From positions 1 through 37,964 of the forward strand of contig JAMCVT010000165.1 in the NCBI GenBank assembly GCA_023475565.1: 37,964 bases of DNA, in the 5' to 3' direction. The position numbers were made by a program, and so were the translations under genes. The stretch is from Actinomycetota bacterium (lineage in GTDB: Bacteria; Bacillota; Desulfotomaculia; Desulfotomaculales; Desulfocucumaceae). Below are positions 24,268 to 32,066 of this stretch, in pieces (the first letter of the stretch is position 1; every line of letters begins with the position of its first letter). The notes below the pieces were generated by a model. It saw nothing but the letters and a program-made list of their open reading frames with translations. It was not told the origin of the DNA and ran no database searches.

Positions 24268-25851
24268 TTAGCCCATGGCCACGCAGGGCACGTTTACAAC
24301 CATTCCCGGGCGTATGTTGTTGGGGTCCGGAAGCTGGGTATTGGCAGCCTTCATCTGATTCAGGGAAACCCCGTACCTTTGCCCTATGGTGTAAAGGGTA
24401 TCGCCCTGCTTTACGATGTACTCAAAGGTCTGTCCCGGTGGGCATGGCGTAGTGGGAACCGGAGTGGTGGTCACGGGAGAAACCTCGGTAAGCACATCCC
24501 TCTGCAGGGTCCTGGTAACCCTGGCCGTAACCTTGACCACCGCTTCAATGGTAATCTCACAGCCCTTGGCCGTGGACGTTATAAACTCTACGGTGGCCTT
24601 TACATCCACATCCAGCCCTTCACGGGCTCCCATAACCTCCACAAAAGTCCGGAAAGGCAGGCGCCTGTGCACCGCGTGCACCGACTGGTCGGCCTCGGCC
24701 GCCACATACACTATCTGTGCGTCAACAAAGCCGCTGACAATAACCTTGTCCTTAAGGATCTTCGTATCGGTTATAGTCACCTTGTCGGCGGTTGCGTCAA
24801 GTATTTTCTCCACATCAGGCTTGGGTTCCGGAGTCTCAAAAGTATCCTTGATAATCACCTGGTTTGAATTCTCTCCAACCAGGCTGTCGACTTTCAGCAA
24901 TGTGAAGGTGGGATCCACGTTGGGGCAGTTGCTGATTTCGGTTATGGCCCTGACCATGCGGGGCTCCACCGCACTGGCAGTCAGGGATAGCACCAAATCG
25001 GCCCGCAGGCGGAAACATTTATCCTTAGAAGACTGGACGAAATCAACTTCGGCGCTCTCCACCATAACCTCAACCCTGACCTCCATCCCGGCCTCGGCAC
25101 CCTGCACTTCCACAAAATCACTGAATTTGAAGGTGCGGTGCAGGCTGTGCACCGGCTGGTCCGGAAGGGCTCCCACGTACATGATGGTTATGGTGGCGGT
25201 GCCGTCCACAATCACCTTGTTTTTCAAGACCCGGGTGTCGGTTATCTCAACCTTCACATCGGTGTCGAGCACTTTTTCAACCTCCGGCTTCTCCTCGGGA
25301 ACATCGAACTCGTCACTAATCATCACCTGTCTCCTGCCCGTCCCCATCACGTTATCCACGGTGATGTCCTCGGTCTCGCAGGTACATCCGGAGGGGCACT
25401 GGGTGACTATGTCAACATCCATAACTTCGGTAATCTTGGCCGATACTTCCAGTACGGCGGCCACGTCAAAGTCCCTGGGGTGACCCGTCCTACGAGTGAC
25501 ACTCACATCCTCCACGATGACATCCACATCTGCGGTCATCCCCGGCAGGGCTCCAGGAACATCAACAAAGGTGGTAAAATCAATCTGGCCGTGCATGTGA
25601 TGGACTGACTGAGCCGGCTCGAAGGCGACATATACTATCTGTACGCTCAAGGTCCCTTCTACAACAACCTTGTCAGGCAATATTTCTACATTCCTAACCT
25701 TGACCGATTTATCGGTAGACAGGACTTTTTCAACATCCGGCTTGGGGTCCGGTACGGTCACTATTCCCCGCACCACCGTCTGGACGGTATTCTCGCTGAC
25801 TACCTGATTGACCCGAAGTCTTTCCGTGCCCGGTGCTGCAACTCCAACCAT
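24268..25851 (-). CDS. Triple SPOCS (DUF3794) protein with C-terminal LysM
   Basis: The 527-aa protein has three successive SPOCS units (about 5-150, 165-310 and 325-470). Each repeats a PEPKPDVEKVLDxxxxVxITDTxILKDKVIVxG block followed by a VHxxHRxxxFxxFVEVxGAxxGM block. A LysM domain ends it (about 478-525, YIVKQGDTLYTIGQRYG). SPOCS-LysM proteins of the SipL/SafA-adjacent group link the coat base layer to the spore; LysM binds cortex peptidoglycan (family knowledge). The ATG at 25851 follows AGGAGG by 7 bases; the open frame to 25929 is upstream DNA. It is the first gene of a two-gene operon and a conceivable substrate of the YabG protease. Confidence 0.88.
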   Translation of the reverse strand: MVGVAAPGTERLRVNQVVSENTVQTVVRGIVTVPDPKPDVEKVLSTDKSVKVRNVEILPDKVVVEGTLSVQIVYVAFEPAQSVHHMHGQIDFTTFVDVPGALPGMTADVDVIVEDVSVTRRTGHPRDFDVAAVLEVSAKITEVMDVDIVTQCPSGCTCETEDITVDNVMGTGRRQVMISDEFDVPEEKPEVEKVLDTDVKVEITDTRVLKNKVIVDGTATITIMYVGALPDQPVHSLHRTFKFSDFVEVQGAEAGMEVRVEVMVESAEVDFVQSSKDKCFRLRADLVLSLTASAVEPRMVRAITEISNCPNVDPTFTLLKVDSLVGENSNQVIIKDTFETPEPKPDVEKILDATADKVTITDTKILKDKVIVSGFVDAQIVYVAAEADQSVHAVHRRLPFRTFVEVMGAREGLDVDVKATVEFITSTAKGCEITIEAVVKVTARVTRTLQRDVLTEVSPVTTTPVPTTPCPPGQTFEYIVKQGDTLYTIGQRYGVSLNQMKAANTQLPDPNNIRPGMVVNVPCVAMG

Positions 25852-26154
25852 TCGTCTTCCTCCTTTCAAGGCTGGTCTATTATATAGCCGTTCTTTATAT
25901 ATATATGAATTGCCCCCTAAAATGTGCAACGCTTACTGACATGCTATATTAAAAAGTAAAAAAATTACCCTCCCTTCCTGTATGTTTGAAGTAAGAAAAA
26001 ACAAACTTTTGATTAATAACTGCACACTTATATGTATACTTTCAGGACTTTTTAAAAATGACTGATTTTCTGTCGAAAGCCATAAAATATATACCAAAAC
26101 AAATAAAAATATCCAATAAAGGATACTTTACTAAAAGGGGATTATTTTTCCATG
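25852..26154. other. AT-rich intergenic region
   Basis: About 300 bases between the SPOCS operon and the CAP-domain gene contain no ORF with a ribosome binding site. The base composition is clearly more AT-rich than the surrounding genes. The part next to 25851 must hold the SPOCS promoter; a CATATATAT stretch near 25900 is only a weak sigma-E/sigma-K candidate. Confidence 0.5.
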
Positions 26155-26156
26155 TA

Positions 26157-26187
26157 AATAAAAGAAACCCGGAAAGTCCGGGTTTCA
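26157..26187 (-). terminator. Terminator after the CAP-domain gene
   Basis: On the minus strand GAAACCCGG-ACTTT-CCGGGTTTC is followed by TTTTATTT, about 20 bases past the stop. Confidence 0.9.
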
Positions 26188-26205
26188 ACAATATCTGTTA
26201 ACTTA

Positions 26206-27891
26206 TCAGCCGATAAACATCTGCACGAACATCTTACCGTAAGGACCACCGTCAACCACGCCAATACCTACCTCTTTGAAACTGCTGTTCAAAATGTTGG
26301 CCCGGTGGCCAGATGAGTTCATTAAATTGGTGTGTGCCGTGTCCACCGAAGGGGCCCCTGCCAGATTCTCTCCGGCAGTCCTGTAGCTGATGCCGAACTG
26401 ACGCATCATATCAAAGGGGCTTCCGTATGTGGGAGAGGTATGACTGAAATAATTCTTGTCAATCATGTCCTTCGCCTTGAGCCTGGCCACCCCGGTAAGC
26501 TTCAGGTTGGCAGTGAGCGGGGCCAGCCCGTTCTTGGCCCTCTCTGAGTTAACCTTATTCAACATCTTCTGCTCATCCGCTGAAAGCCCTGCAGTATTGC
26601 CCGTGCCCGGCTGGGTGGGCGGGGCTGTCGGAGGCTGGGCGGGCTGGCTTGCCGGAGGCTGGGCGGTTCCCCCCGAAGGTGGCTGGGACACCGATCCGCC
26701 GTCGGTAAACATCTCAACAAAATATTTGTAGTTTCCCTTGTCCACTATTCCTATGCCGACCAGTTTGTAATCGGAACTGAGTATATTGGCCCGGTTGCCG
26801 GAGGAGTTCATCAGGGCGGTGTGAGCCCTGGCCGCTGTATAGGTGGCCGCCAGGTTCTCTCCGGCTTTTTCAAAGCTCACCCCGTAGCTGTGCAGCATGT
26901 CCCGGAATGAGCCGTAGACCGGTGAGGTATGGGAGAAATAATTGTTTTCGATAAAATCCCTGGCCTTAAGCCTGGCCACCTGGAAGAGTTTGCTGTCGGC
27001 CTTAAGTTTGGGCAGGCCTGCTTTTACCCTTTCCTGATTAATCAGGTTGACCAGAGTCAGCTCGTCAGCCGAAAGCCCTGAGCTGCTACCAGGCTGCACG
27101 GGAGGTGTAGTTGGAGTAGTAGGCTGTGGCTGCTGCTGCCCCGAGCCACCGGGTATGGTTCCCTTCTGTCCCCCGGTAAACATCTGCACGCAGTACCTGT
27201 ACCCGCCGGACACCACAATGCCTATGCCCACCCGGTCGTAGTTTTTATTAAGTATGTTGGCCCGGTGTCCCGGTGATTCCATCAGTGCCTTGTGGGCGCT
27301 GCTGACAGAGACCGCCATGGCCAGATTTTCCCCGGCGTAAGAATAACTGATGCCGAATTTCTTCATCATATCAAAGGGACTTCCATAGGTGGGGGAATTA
27401 TGGTCAAAATACCGGTTGTCCACCATGTCCTGGGCTTTGAGCCGGGCCAGCTTGACCAGGGCGGGATCGGAACTCAGTGATCCTGCGCCGTTTGACGCCC
27501 TTTCCTGGTTAACCAGTCCAAACATTTGCTGTTCTTCGGAAGACAGGGTTCCGGTATCAATGCCCAGAACCGGGCAGTCCGGCTTAACCGCCGCGGCAGC
27601 CTTGTTTTGAGTGGAAGCCGCCTGTCCCGGCGGTGTCGTTAAGCCCCCCATATTTTGGATGTATCCCGGAGGAACTTTTTGTCCGTCTTTCAGGTCTTTT
27701 ATAGCAGAGAGATTTACTTGCGGTAAAGCTGACTGGAGTCCGGCGGCCCTTTCATCAAAGGACCCGGGATGGTTTAACTGTGAAGCCGGGCACGGCTGTA
27801 CCCCCTCCTGTGCGGCAAAGGCTGCTCCCGCCAGGCAAAACGCCAGCAGAAACACCATGAAACCGGTAGCCAGGATTCTTCTGGTACTCAT
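26206..27891 (-). CDS. Secreted protein with three CAP/SCP (YkwD-type) domains
   Basis: The 561-aa protein has a clear signal peptide (MSTRRILATGFMVFLLAFCL, cleavage near AFA-AQ), a 90-residue N-terminal region and three CAP domains (about 120-240, 270-395 and 435-561). Pro/Thr/Gln-rich linkers separate them. Each CAP unit repeats NQERxxxGLxxL, ARLKAxDMIDxxYFxHxSPxYGS, YxxAGENLA, HxxLMxSxGHRANIL and VGIGxVxxGxYxxFVQMF. The His/Glu CAP cavity residues are present. Such YkwD-like proteins are secreted, often spore- or wall-associated, with unclear activity. AGGAG lies 6 bases before the ATG. A cyclic-di-AMP riboswitch occupies the leader, tying expression to wall and osmotic signalling. Confidence 0.93.
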   Translation of the reverse strand: MSTRRILATGFMVFLLAFCLAGAAFAAQEGVQPCPASQLNHPGSFDERAAGLQSALPQVNLSAIKDLKDGQKVPPGYIQNMGGLTTPPGQAASTQNKAAAAVKPDCPVLGIDTGTLSSEEQQMFGLVNQERASNGAGSLSSDPALVKLARLKAQDMVDNRYFDHNSPTYGSPFDMMKKFGISYSYAGENLAMAVSVSSAHKALMESPGHRANILNKNYDRVGIGIVVSGGYRYCVQMFTGGQKGTIPGGSGQQQPQPTTPTTPPVQPGSSSGLSADELTLVNLINQERVKAGLPKLKADSKLFQVARLKARDFIENNYFSHTSPVYGSFRDMLHSYGVSFEKAGENLAATYTAARAHTALMNSSGNRANILSSDYKLVGIGIVDKGNYKYFVEMFTDGGSVSQPPSGGTAQPPASQPAQPPTAPPTQPGTGNTAGLSADEQKMLNKVNSERAKNGLAPLTANLKLTGVARLKAKDMIDKNYFSHTSPTYGSPFDMMRQFGISYRTAGENLAGAPSVDTAHTNLMNSSGHRANILNSSFKEVGIGVVDGGPYGKMFVQMFIG

Positions 27892-27911
27892 TCAGTGCTC
27901 CTTTCTTTTTT

Positions 27912-28128
27912 AGCCTCCGGAGTTAGCTGACGGGTTCGGTAAAAGATAACCCTACCCTGGTGAGAAGTGAGAGGCGGGAAGTTGGAGGTGGGATTCTTGT
28001 GGGAATTTGCTTCATCGAAAATTCCTTCTTAATCCCACTTCTCACTTCTCACATCGCACTTTCAATAGGGATTCACCCCCAAATTGGTTCCTCCGTACCC
28101 ATTTATTAAGTTTAATGGGATTCGGCAT
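27912..28128 (-). promoter_or_regulatory. ydaO/yuaA cyclic-di-AMP riboswitch
   Basis: The leader of the CAP-domain gene shows the conserved blocks of the ydaO motif in order on the minus strand: GCCGAATCC, GGGTACGGAGGAACCA, GGGGGTGAATC, then after a long variable stem TACCGAACCCGTCAGCTAAC and CTCCGGAGGC. These are the recognisable cores of this riboswitch class, which senses c-di-AMP and usually turns off wall-remodelling or osmolyte genes. A short stem-forming region and TTTTTT-like stretch follow the 3' block before the ribosome binding site. The variable stem is built from a GTGAGAAGTGAGA repeat. Confidence 0.88.
27961..28054. repeat. GTGAGAAGTGAGA repeat arms inside the riboswitch
   Basis: The arms around 27960-27980 and 28033-28054 are complementary, with a few mismatches, and form the variable stem of the riboswitch. 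The same sequence forms the hairpin between glmU and prs. Confidence 0.7.
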
Positions 28129-28334
28129 TATTGGTACAACATTCTCCCTTCCCATACAGGGTGTGTCTATAACGCCAGGGCCTGTACAAAAAGGAAATAT
28201 GTGTATCAACTTTACCAGAAAAAAAAGGGTCTCTCAACGACAAAATTCGACCCTGATAATCCCGCTGAACAGCCTGAAGGTATAAAACCAGACACCAGGG
28301 CATGGTTTCGCAAAATTGCTATAGCCTGGTATAA

Positions 28335-28733
28335 TCAACCATCCCTGGGAACATACATGACAGCCCCCAACCCCTCGGTAAGGGCCATACACTCAAGGCT
28401 GCCGCCCTCCTCAAAAAAACTGGTAATTATAAACATCCCTTTTTTAAAGGAACGCTGGAACCTTTTCATGGTCAGCTCATCAAAATTATGCATAAGTTCC
28501 AGAGTATTCCCGGATCCTTTAATCACCATCATATACCTGCCGTCGGACTGCCGGGAAAACATTACCCTGTAAGGCTTCTCCGTGAATTTCACCAGACCCT
28601 CAATGGCGCTGACATATTGCTTTACCGCCGACATGGCGTCAGTTCTTGTCTTCATCCTGGGACCTACAGCAGGAATATTCTCTCCCAGGAGGGCCATAGC
28701 AATTTCACCGGCCTTGAAAACCGGTTCTCCCAT
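28335..28733 (-). CDS. Hypothetical protein (132 aa)
   Basis: The ATG at 28733 follows GGGAGG by 7 bases and gives a 132-aa soluble alpha/beta-looking protein (GEPVFKAGEIAMALLGENI, YRVMFSRQSDGRYMMVIKGSG, FKKGMFIITSFFEEGGSLEC). The frame is open to 28808, but that part translates the terminator of the upstream gene. I recognise no family. It lies between the trypsin-like protease and the CAP-domain gene, behind a terminator, so it likely has its own promoter. Confidence 0.65.
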   Translation of the reverse strand: MGEPVFKAGEIAMALLGENIPAVGPRMKTRTDAMSAVKQYVSAIEGLVKFTEKPYRVMFSRQSDGRYMMVIKGSGNTLELMHNFDELTMKRFQRSFKKGMFIITSFFEEGGSLECMALTEGLGAVMYVPRDG

Positions 28734-28765
28734 ATACGATCCTCCCGCCCGGCATAAATTCCGCA

Positions 28766-28798
28766 AAAGACCCCCCCGGAAATTGGTAAGGGGGTCTT
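28766..28798 (-). terminator. Terminator after the trypsin-like protease gene
   Basis: On the minus strand AAGACCCCC and GGGGGGGTCTT pair around a TTACCAATTTCC loop region, followed by TTTGC, 7 bases past the stop. Confidence 0.75.
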
Positions 28799-28804
28799 CA
28801 TAAG

Positions 28805-29815
28805 TCATGCCAGTTCCACACCCAATTTTGCAAATACATTCTCCAGCCGGTTAAAGACAGTGTATTTTTCAGAACCTGCAAACAACAGCCCCACTGCTTT
28901 CATTTCCTGATCCATTATCAGGGAGCCGCTGTCTCCGCCCTTTGACACCATATCCGAAACCACCTGGCCGGAGAAATTACCCGTTTCTCCGGCATCGTTC
29001 ATATCCACCTGCAGGGATACGTCTATAGCCACAATGTCCCCGGAGGTCAGCCCGGAGCTGCGACCGCTCTTCATAACCTTCTTTTTGACGCCGGCCGTGG
29101 ACATCCCCCGGGGCACTCCCATATCAATAATTTCGGGTGATATAATATCCCGGGAGACAGGCCGGGCCAGGGCTGCGTCAATTATATTATCGCCCCGGTT
29201 AACCCTCATAAAGCGAATATCATAGTCAGGCCTGATCAGGTGCACCAGCTTGCTCCCCAGTTGAGCCGCACCGGCGGCAACGGGGCAGTCGGTCTGTTTC
29301 TCCTGCTTTAAAATGGGCCAAAACCGCAGGAGTTCTGCAATTTTGTCATCTACGGCGCCCCCGTCGTAGGATCCCGGCTGCAGGATGGGATCCCCTATTT
29401 TGGCCCGGCCGTCCTTTCCGTCAGTGCCATTGGCCAGTATATGGTTATTGCTCAATATCAGCGGCTCACCGGTCTTCAAATCCCTGACCACAGCCCCGAA
29501 TGTGCCGGCGGTTATCTTGTAGTGCCCTATGCTGGACCCCGGTCTGGCCGGCCTGCTTTTATCGGTCCTTACGTCGAGAAGCCTTACCCTGCCTATTTCT
29601 ATAACGTCCGTGGGAACACCGTCAATTTCTTGGGGTATTATTTCTTTCCTGGAAAGGCTGGATTTAACCATCTTTTTCTCAACAAATACAATAACAGAGG
29701 GATGACTGGTCCTTTCCAGCCCCACCTGCTTCATTCCGGCCCCAACGCCGATAACATTCTTTTTGTGCAAAAAGACTTTTCTCACTTTATTTAATGCATT
29801 AAGACATTTTTCCAC
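28805..29815 (-). CDS. Trypsin-like serine protease, cytosolic or spore-associated
   Basis: The protein is about 336 aa from a GTG at 29815, 9 bases after AGGAGG; a TTG at 29854 would give 349 aa. A trypsin fold is indicated by LILSNNHILAN with the catalytic His and KGGDSGSLIMDQ with the catalytic Ser (near residue 295). VDDKIAEL between them may carry the Asp. It starts with a short domain (MEKCLNALNKVRKVFLHKKNVIGVGAGMKQV) known from Firmicute Nal1-like proteases. No signal peptide is visible. It was the gene directly downstream of yabG before the element entered, which puts two proteases side by side. Confidence 0.82.
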   Translation of the reverse strand: MEKCLNALNKVRKVFLHKKNVIGVGAGMKQVGLERTSHPSVIVFVEKKMVKSSLSRKEIIPQEIDGVPTDVIEIGRVRLLDVRTDKSRPARPGSSIGHYKITAGTFGAVVRDLKTGEPLILSNNHILANGTDGKDGRAKIGDPILQPGSYDGGAVDDKIAELLRFWPILKQEKQTDCPVAAGAAQLGSKLVHLIRPDYDIRFMRVNRGDNIIDAALARPVSRDIISPEIIDMGVPRGMSTAGVKKKVMKSGRSSGLTSGDIVAIDVSLQVDMNDAGETGNFSGQVVSDMVSKGGDSGSLIMDQEMKAVGLLFAGSEKYTVFNRLENVFAKLGVELA

Positions 29816-29917
29816 CCGGAACCCCCTCCTTGCGCCTCCTGACATAGTATTCAAAAAGGGGGGAAAGGGTTCCGCAGGGTTTTACCGTCCTGCCGGGCAG
29901 GTAAGGGACTTTACCTG

Positions 29918-29968
29918 TCAATACCGGGATTTCGGTACTCCCAGCCTGTATTTACCGCGGGTTTCAAC
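29918..29968 (-). pseudogene. yabG: Displaced 3' end of yabG (last 14 codons and stop)
   Basis: From the 6-bp core at 29963-29968 to the stop at 29918 the minus strand reads in frame as VETRGKYRLGVPKSRY. Joined to the yabG 5' part at the core it gives GIGGVETRGKYRLGVPKSRY, which matches the GGIETRGxxRxGxP ending of YabG proteins (B. subtilis YabG, from memory). In the present arrangement these codons instead form the C-terminus of recombinase copy 1. The fragment is not decayed: frame, stop and length fit exactly. Confidence 0.9.
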
Positions 29969-31468
29969 ACGCAGGGAGCAATCCGTAAAACCTCCGAAAA
30001 GGTACCGTACGGTAACTATGGGCGCCGGCCTGTCCCCCAAGGATGACAGGCCCACCGTGATGCCCTCCACCAGACCCCTGATCAGCTCCCTTTTCTCTGC
30101 CGGGCTGGCCCACTGCAGCCTTTTACGGACTGCCTCCGGCCGGTCCGAGAATTGGCCGGGCATCCCCGACCGCCGGACCAACAACGACTTGCGATTCTTT
30201 ACAGACTCTATTTCCAGCCCAATAATATCCAACTGAACCTTTACATCCTCCCCGGAAATAATGCCCTGCCTGTATAGGCCTATTATTCTTTTGCGCTCAG
30301 CCTCTTTGTCGTGCATAATTTTCTCCAGCCGGGCCAGCTGGTCTTCCAGAGGCAGCTTTCCCCACCGTGCCGGAAGGGCTTCCTCAATTTTTTCAAGTGC
30401 CGGCCCTGCCGTTAAAACAAAACTGCACACATCTTCCCATATCATTTCTTCAATTATGTCGGCCCTTACCGATTTGGCCGGACACTTCCCGGCGCTTCCC
30501 TTAAGAGAGGTGTTTTTTGAACATCTGTAATAGCAAAGCCTCCCCTCCCTGCCGGAGCCGTCACCGTAGAATCTGCCGCCGCACAGCCCGCACCTGACCA
30601 GTCCCTTCAGAATATACTCCCTACGGCAGTTTCTCCCGGCACACTGGCTGTTTCTCCTTCGGGCCTCCCCGGCAGCCTCCCAGTCTCCGGCGGTAACAAC
30701 AGGAGGACACTCAATGCCAACCACCTTTTTCCCTCCCCTCCTGCCGTAAAGGAATGTCCCCCGGTACACCGGGTTGGACAATATGCTCCACACCCTGCTG
30801 GCATGCCACCCCCTGGCCGCCCCCGGGCCTTTTTTACCCGATCCGGCCGGGGAGGAAACACCCATGGCGTTAATATAGTGGGCAATGGAGGCGGTGCTCA
30901 TTTCCCCCCCGGTGTACAGATAAAAAATCATCCTCACTATGCCCGCCTCTTTTTCATTTACTACCAGCCGTTTACCTTCCAGCGAATAGCCGTAGGGGGG
31001 CGGGCCTCCGGGCCAGCGCCCTTCTCTCAGCGCCCTCTCCCTGCCCACCCGCATCCTCTCGGCGATGGTCTCCCTTTCAATCTCGGCAATGCCTCCCAGA
31101 GTGGTCATGAAGAATTTGCCACTGGGGGTCGAGGTGTCAAAATTCTCGGTCATGCTTTTTAAAGCCACCTCTGATGCACTGAGTCTCTGGTGAGTTTTGA
31201 GAATATCCAGTGTGGCCCGGGCCAGTCTGTCCAGGCGGTAAACATATACAACCCTGAAAAAGCCTTTTTCAGCGTCCCGCAAAAGCCTAGACCCGGAAGG
31301 CCTTTGTTCAACAGGTATAGAGCCGCTGACCCCGTCGTCCAGGTAAAAATCATGAATATCAAGGCCGTGCAGCTGGCAGAACCTGTGGGCAAAGTCCACC
31401 TGGTTTTCAATGGTCCTGGCATCAGCCTGGTCCTCGGTGGAAACCCTGCAATACACCGCCACCTTCAA
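29918..31468 (-). CDS. Large serine recombinase, copy 1 (with yabG-derived tail)
   Basis: The 516-aa recombinase has an N-terminal resolvase domain (VAVYCRVSTEDQ, catalytic Ser10; YRLDRLARATLD; GGIAEIERETIAERM), a recombinase domain (about 165-270), a zinc ribbon (about 290-345, VRCGLCGG ... YYRC ... GKC) and a Leu/Arg/Glu-rich coiled coil (about 375-440). This is the architecture of SpoIVCA, SprA and other large serine integrases. The TTG at 31468 follows GGGGAGGG by 6 bases and starts right at the resolvase fold; ATGs at 31507 and 31546 lie further upstream. Its last 14 codons after the att core are the displaced yabG 3' end. Confidence 0.93.
   Translation of the reverse strand: MKVAVYCRVSTEDQADARTIENQVDFAHRFCQLHGLDIHDFYLDDGVSGSIPVEQRPSGSRLLRDAEKGFFRVVYVYRLDRLARATLDILKTHQRLSASEVALKSMTENFDTSTPSGKFFMTTLGGIAEIERETIAERMRVGRERALREGRWPGGPPPYGYSLEGKRLVVNEKEAGIVRMIFYLYTGGEMSTASIAHYINAMGVSSPAGSGKKGPGAARGWHASRVWSILSNPVYRGTFLYGRRGGKKVVGIECPPVVTAGDWEAAGEARRRNSQCAGRNCRREYILKGLVRCGLCGGRFYGDGSGREGRLCYYRCSKNTSLKGSAGKCPAKSVRADIIEEMIWEDVCSFVLTAGPALEKIEEALPARWGKLPLEDQLARLEKIMHDKEAERKRIIGLYRQGIISGEDVKVQLDIIGLEIESVKNRKSLLVRRSGMPGQFSDRPEAVRKRLQWASPAEKRELIRGLVEGITVGLSSLGDRPAPIVTVRYLFGGFTDCSLRVETRGKYRLGVPKSRY
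29963..29968. repeat. Attachment core, outer left junction
   Basis: TTCAAC (GTTGAA in the coding sense, Val-Glu). Left of it is yabG 3' sequence; right of it is the element (recombinase 3' end). The bases directly flanking the core differ among the three junctions, so the shared core is exactly 6 bp. Confidence 0.85.
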
Positions 31469-31532
31469 AAACAACCCTCCCCGTATTAAATAGGGCCCGC
31501 CCCGCATAAACATAGCTGGAGGTGCCTTAAAA

Positions 31533-31724
31533 ATGATCGTGCGCAAAGTATTCCGGCCGGATGACAGCGGCCGGGAACGGATAGAGGCCGCCCTGAAAAA
31601 ATTCTTTTACCCGGAAAGCCGTGATGTGGATGCGGAGCATACTGAAAACAGACTTCCGGGTGATCCTTCTGCCAGCAGCAAAAAACACCCGGAACCGGAT
31701 CCTGACCCCGAAAGACAGCGCTGA
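31533..31724 (+). CDS. 63-aa ORF divergent from the recombinase, copy 1
   Basis: The ATG is preceded by GGAGG at about 10 bases. The product is highly charged: a short helix (SGRERIEAALKKFF), then a disordered Glu/Asp/Pro-rich tail. No family is recognised. Its place, 64 bases from the recombinase start and transcribed away from it, and its size make it a candidate recombination directionality factor (SprB of SPbeta is 58 aa), but there is no sequence evidence for that. Confidence 0.5.
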   Translation: MIVRKVFRPDDSGRERIEAALKKFFYPESRDVDAEHTENRLPGDPSASSKKHPEPDPDPERQR

Positions 31725-31765
31725 CTTACGCCCCGGCCCACCTACTACTGATTTTATTTCCAGGC

Positions 31766-31802
31766 AAAAAAAAAAGAACAGCCGTAACAAATACGGCTGT
31801 TC
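31766..31802 (-). terminator. Strong terminator in the element, copy 1
   Basis: On the minus strand GAACAGCCGTA-TTTG-TACGGCTGTTC type stem is followed by ten T. It ends a minus-strand transcript coming through LysR or the non-coding stretch behind it. Confidence 0.9.
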
Positions 31803-31888
31803 AGACCACCTTTTAATAAGTGGTATTCTTCTTTGACCACGTCCTCAGAGTAAGTCATCTGAAAAGACGCTTATACTGAAATTCTTAT

Positions 31889-32043
31889 CGGTCGGAATAC
31901 AGAATTCAGAATGTTTTAGGCAGTCCTTATAAGTAAATAAGACCGATTAGCTGGGCTTATAAGTATCTGTGTCTGTGGCTTAAAAGGACCAGAATTTACA
32001 TCCTCCTTGGCGGCCCGGGTGTCTGAATTCTGGCTTCCGACCG
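31889..32043. repeat. Long inverted repeat in the non-coding part of the element, copy 1
   Basis: Arms 31889-31909 and 32023-32043 are complementary at 19 of 21 positions (CGGTCGGAA..CAGAATTCAG). The 113 bases between them hold two CTTATAAGTA boxes about 30 bases apart. Nothing in the 340 bases between the small ORF and LysR codes for a protein. It could fold as a long RNA hairpin in the LysR 3' region or be a binding site on DNA. Confidence 0.75.
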
Positions 32044-32066
32044 GAGAGCAGTGCCCGTAAGATATT

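Noticed and set aside
24416-25483. 355-aa plus-strand ORF
   Set aside because: It is antisense to the triple SPOCS gene; its Ser/Thr-rich composition is the mirror of that gene's codons.
28007-28572. Two overlapping plus-strand ORFs (92 and 162 aa)
   Set aside because: They overlay the c-di-AMP riboswitch and the antisense of the gene at 28335, with no ribosome binding site and no protein-like composition.
29963-29968. Integration into a tRNA gene
   Set aside because: The core lies within the yabG coding frame; no tRNA is present at the junctions.
31803-32066. Retron or group II intron RNA
   Set aside because: No reverse transcriptase is encoded in or near the element, and the inverted repeat alone is not specific.
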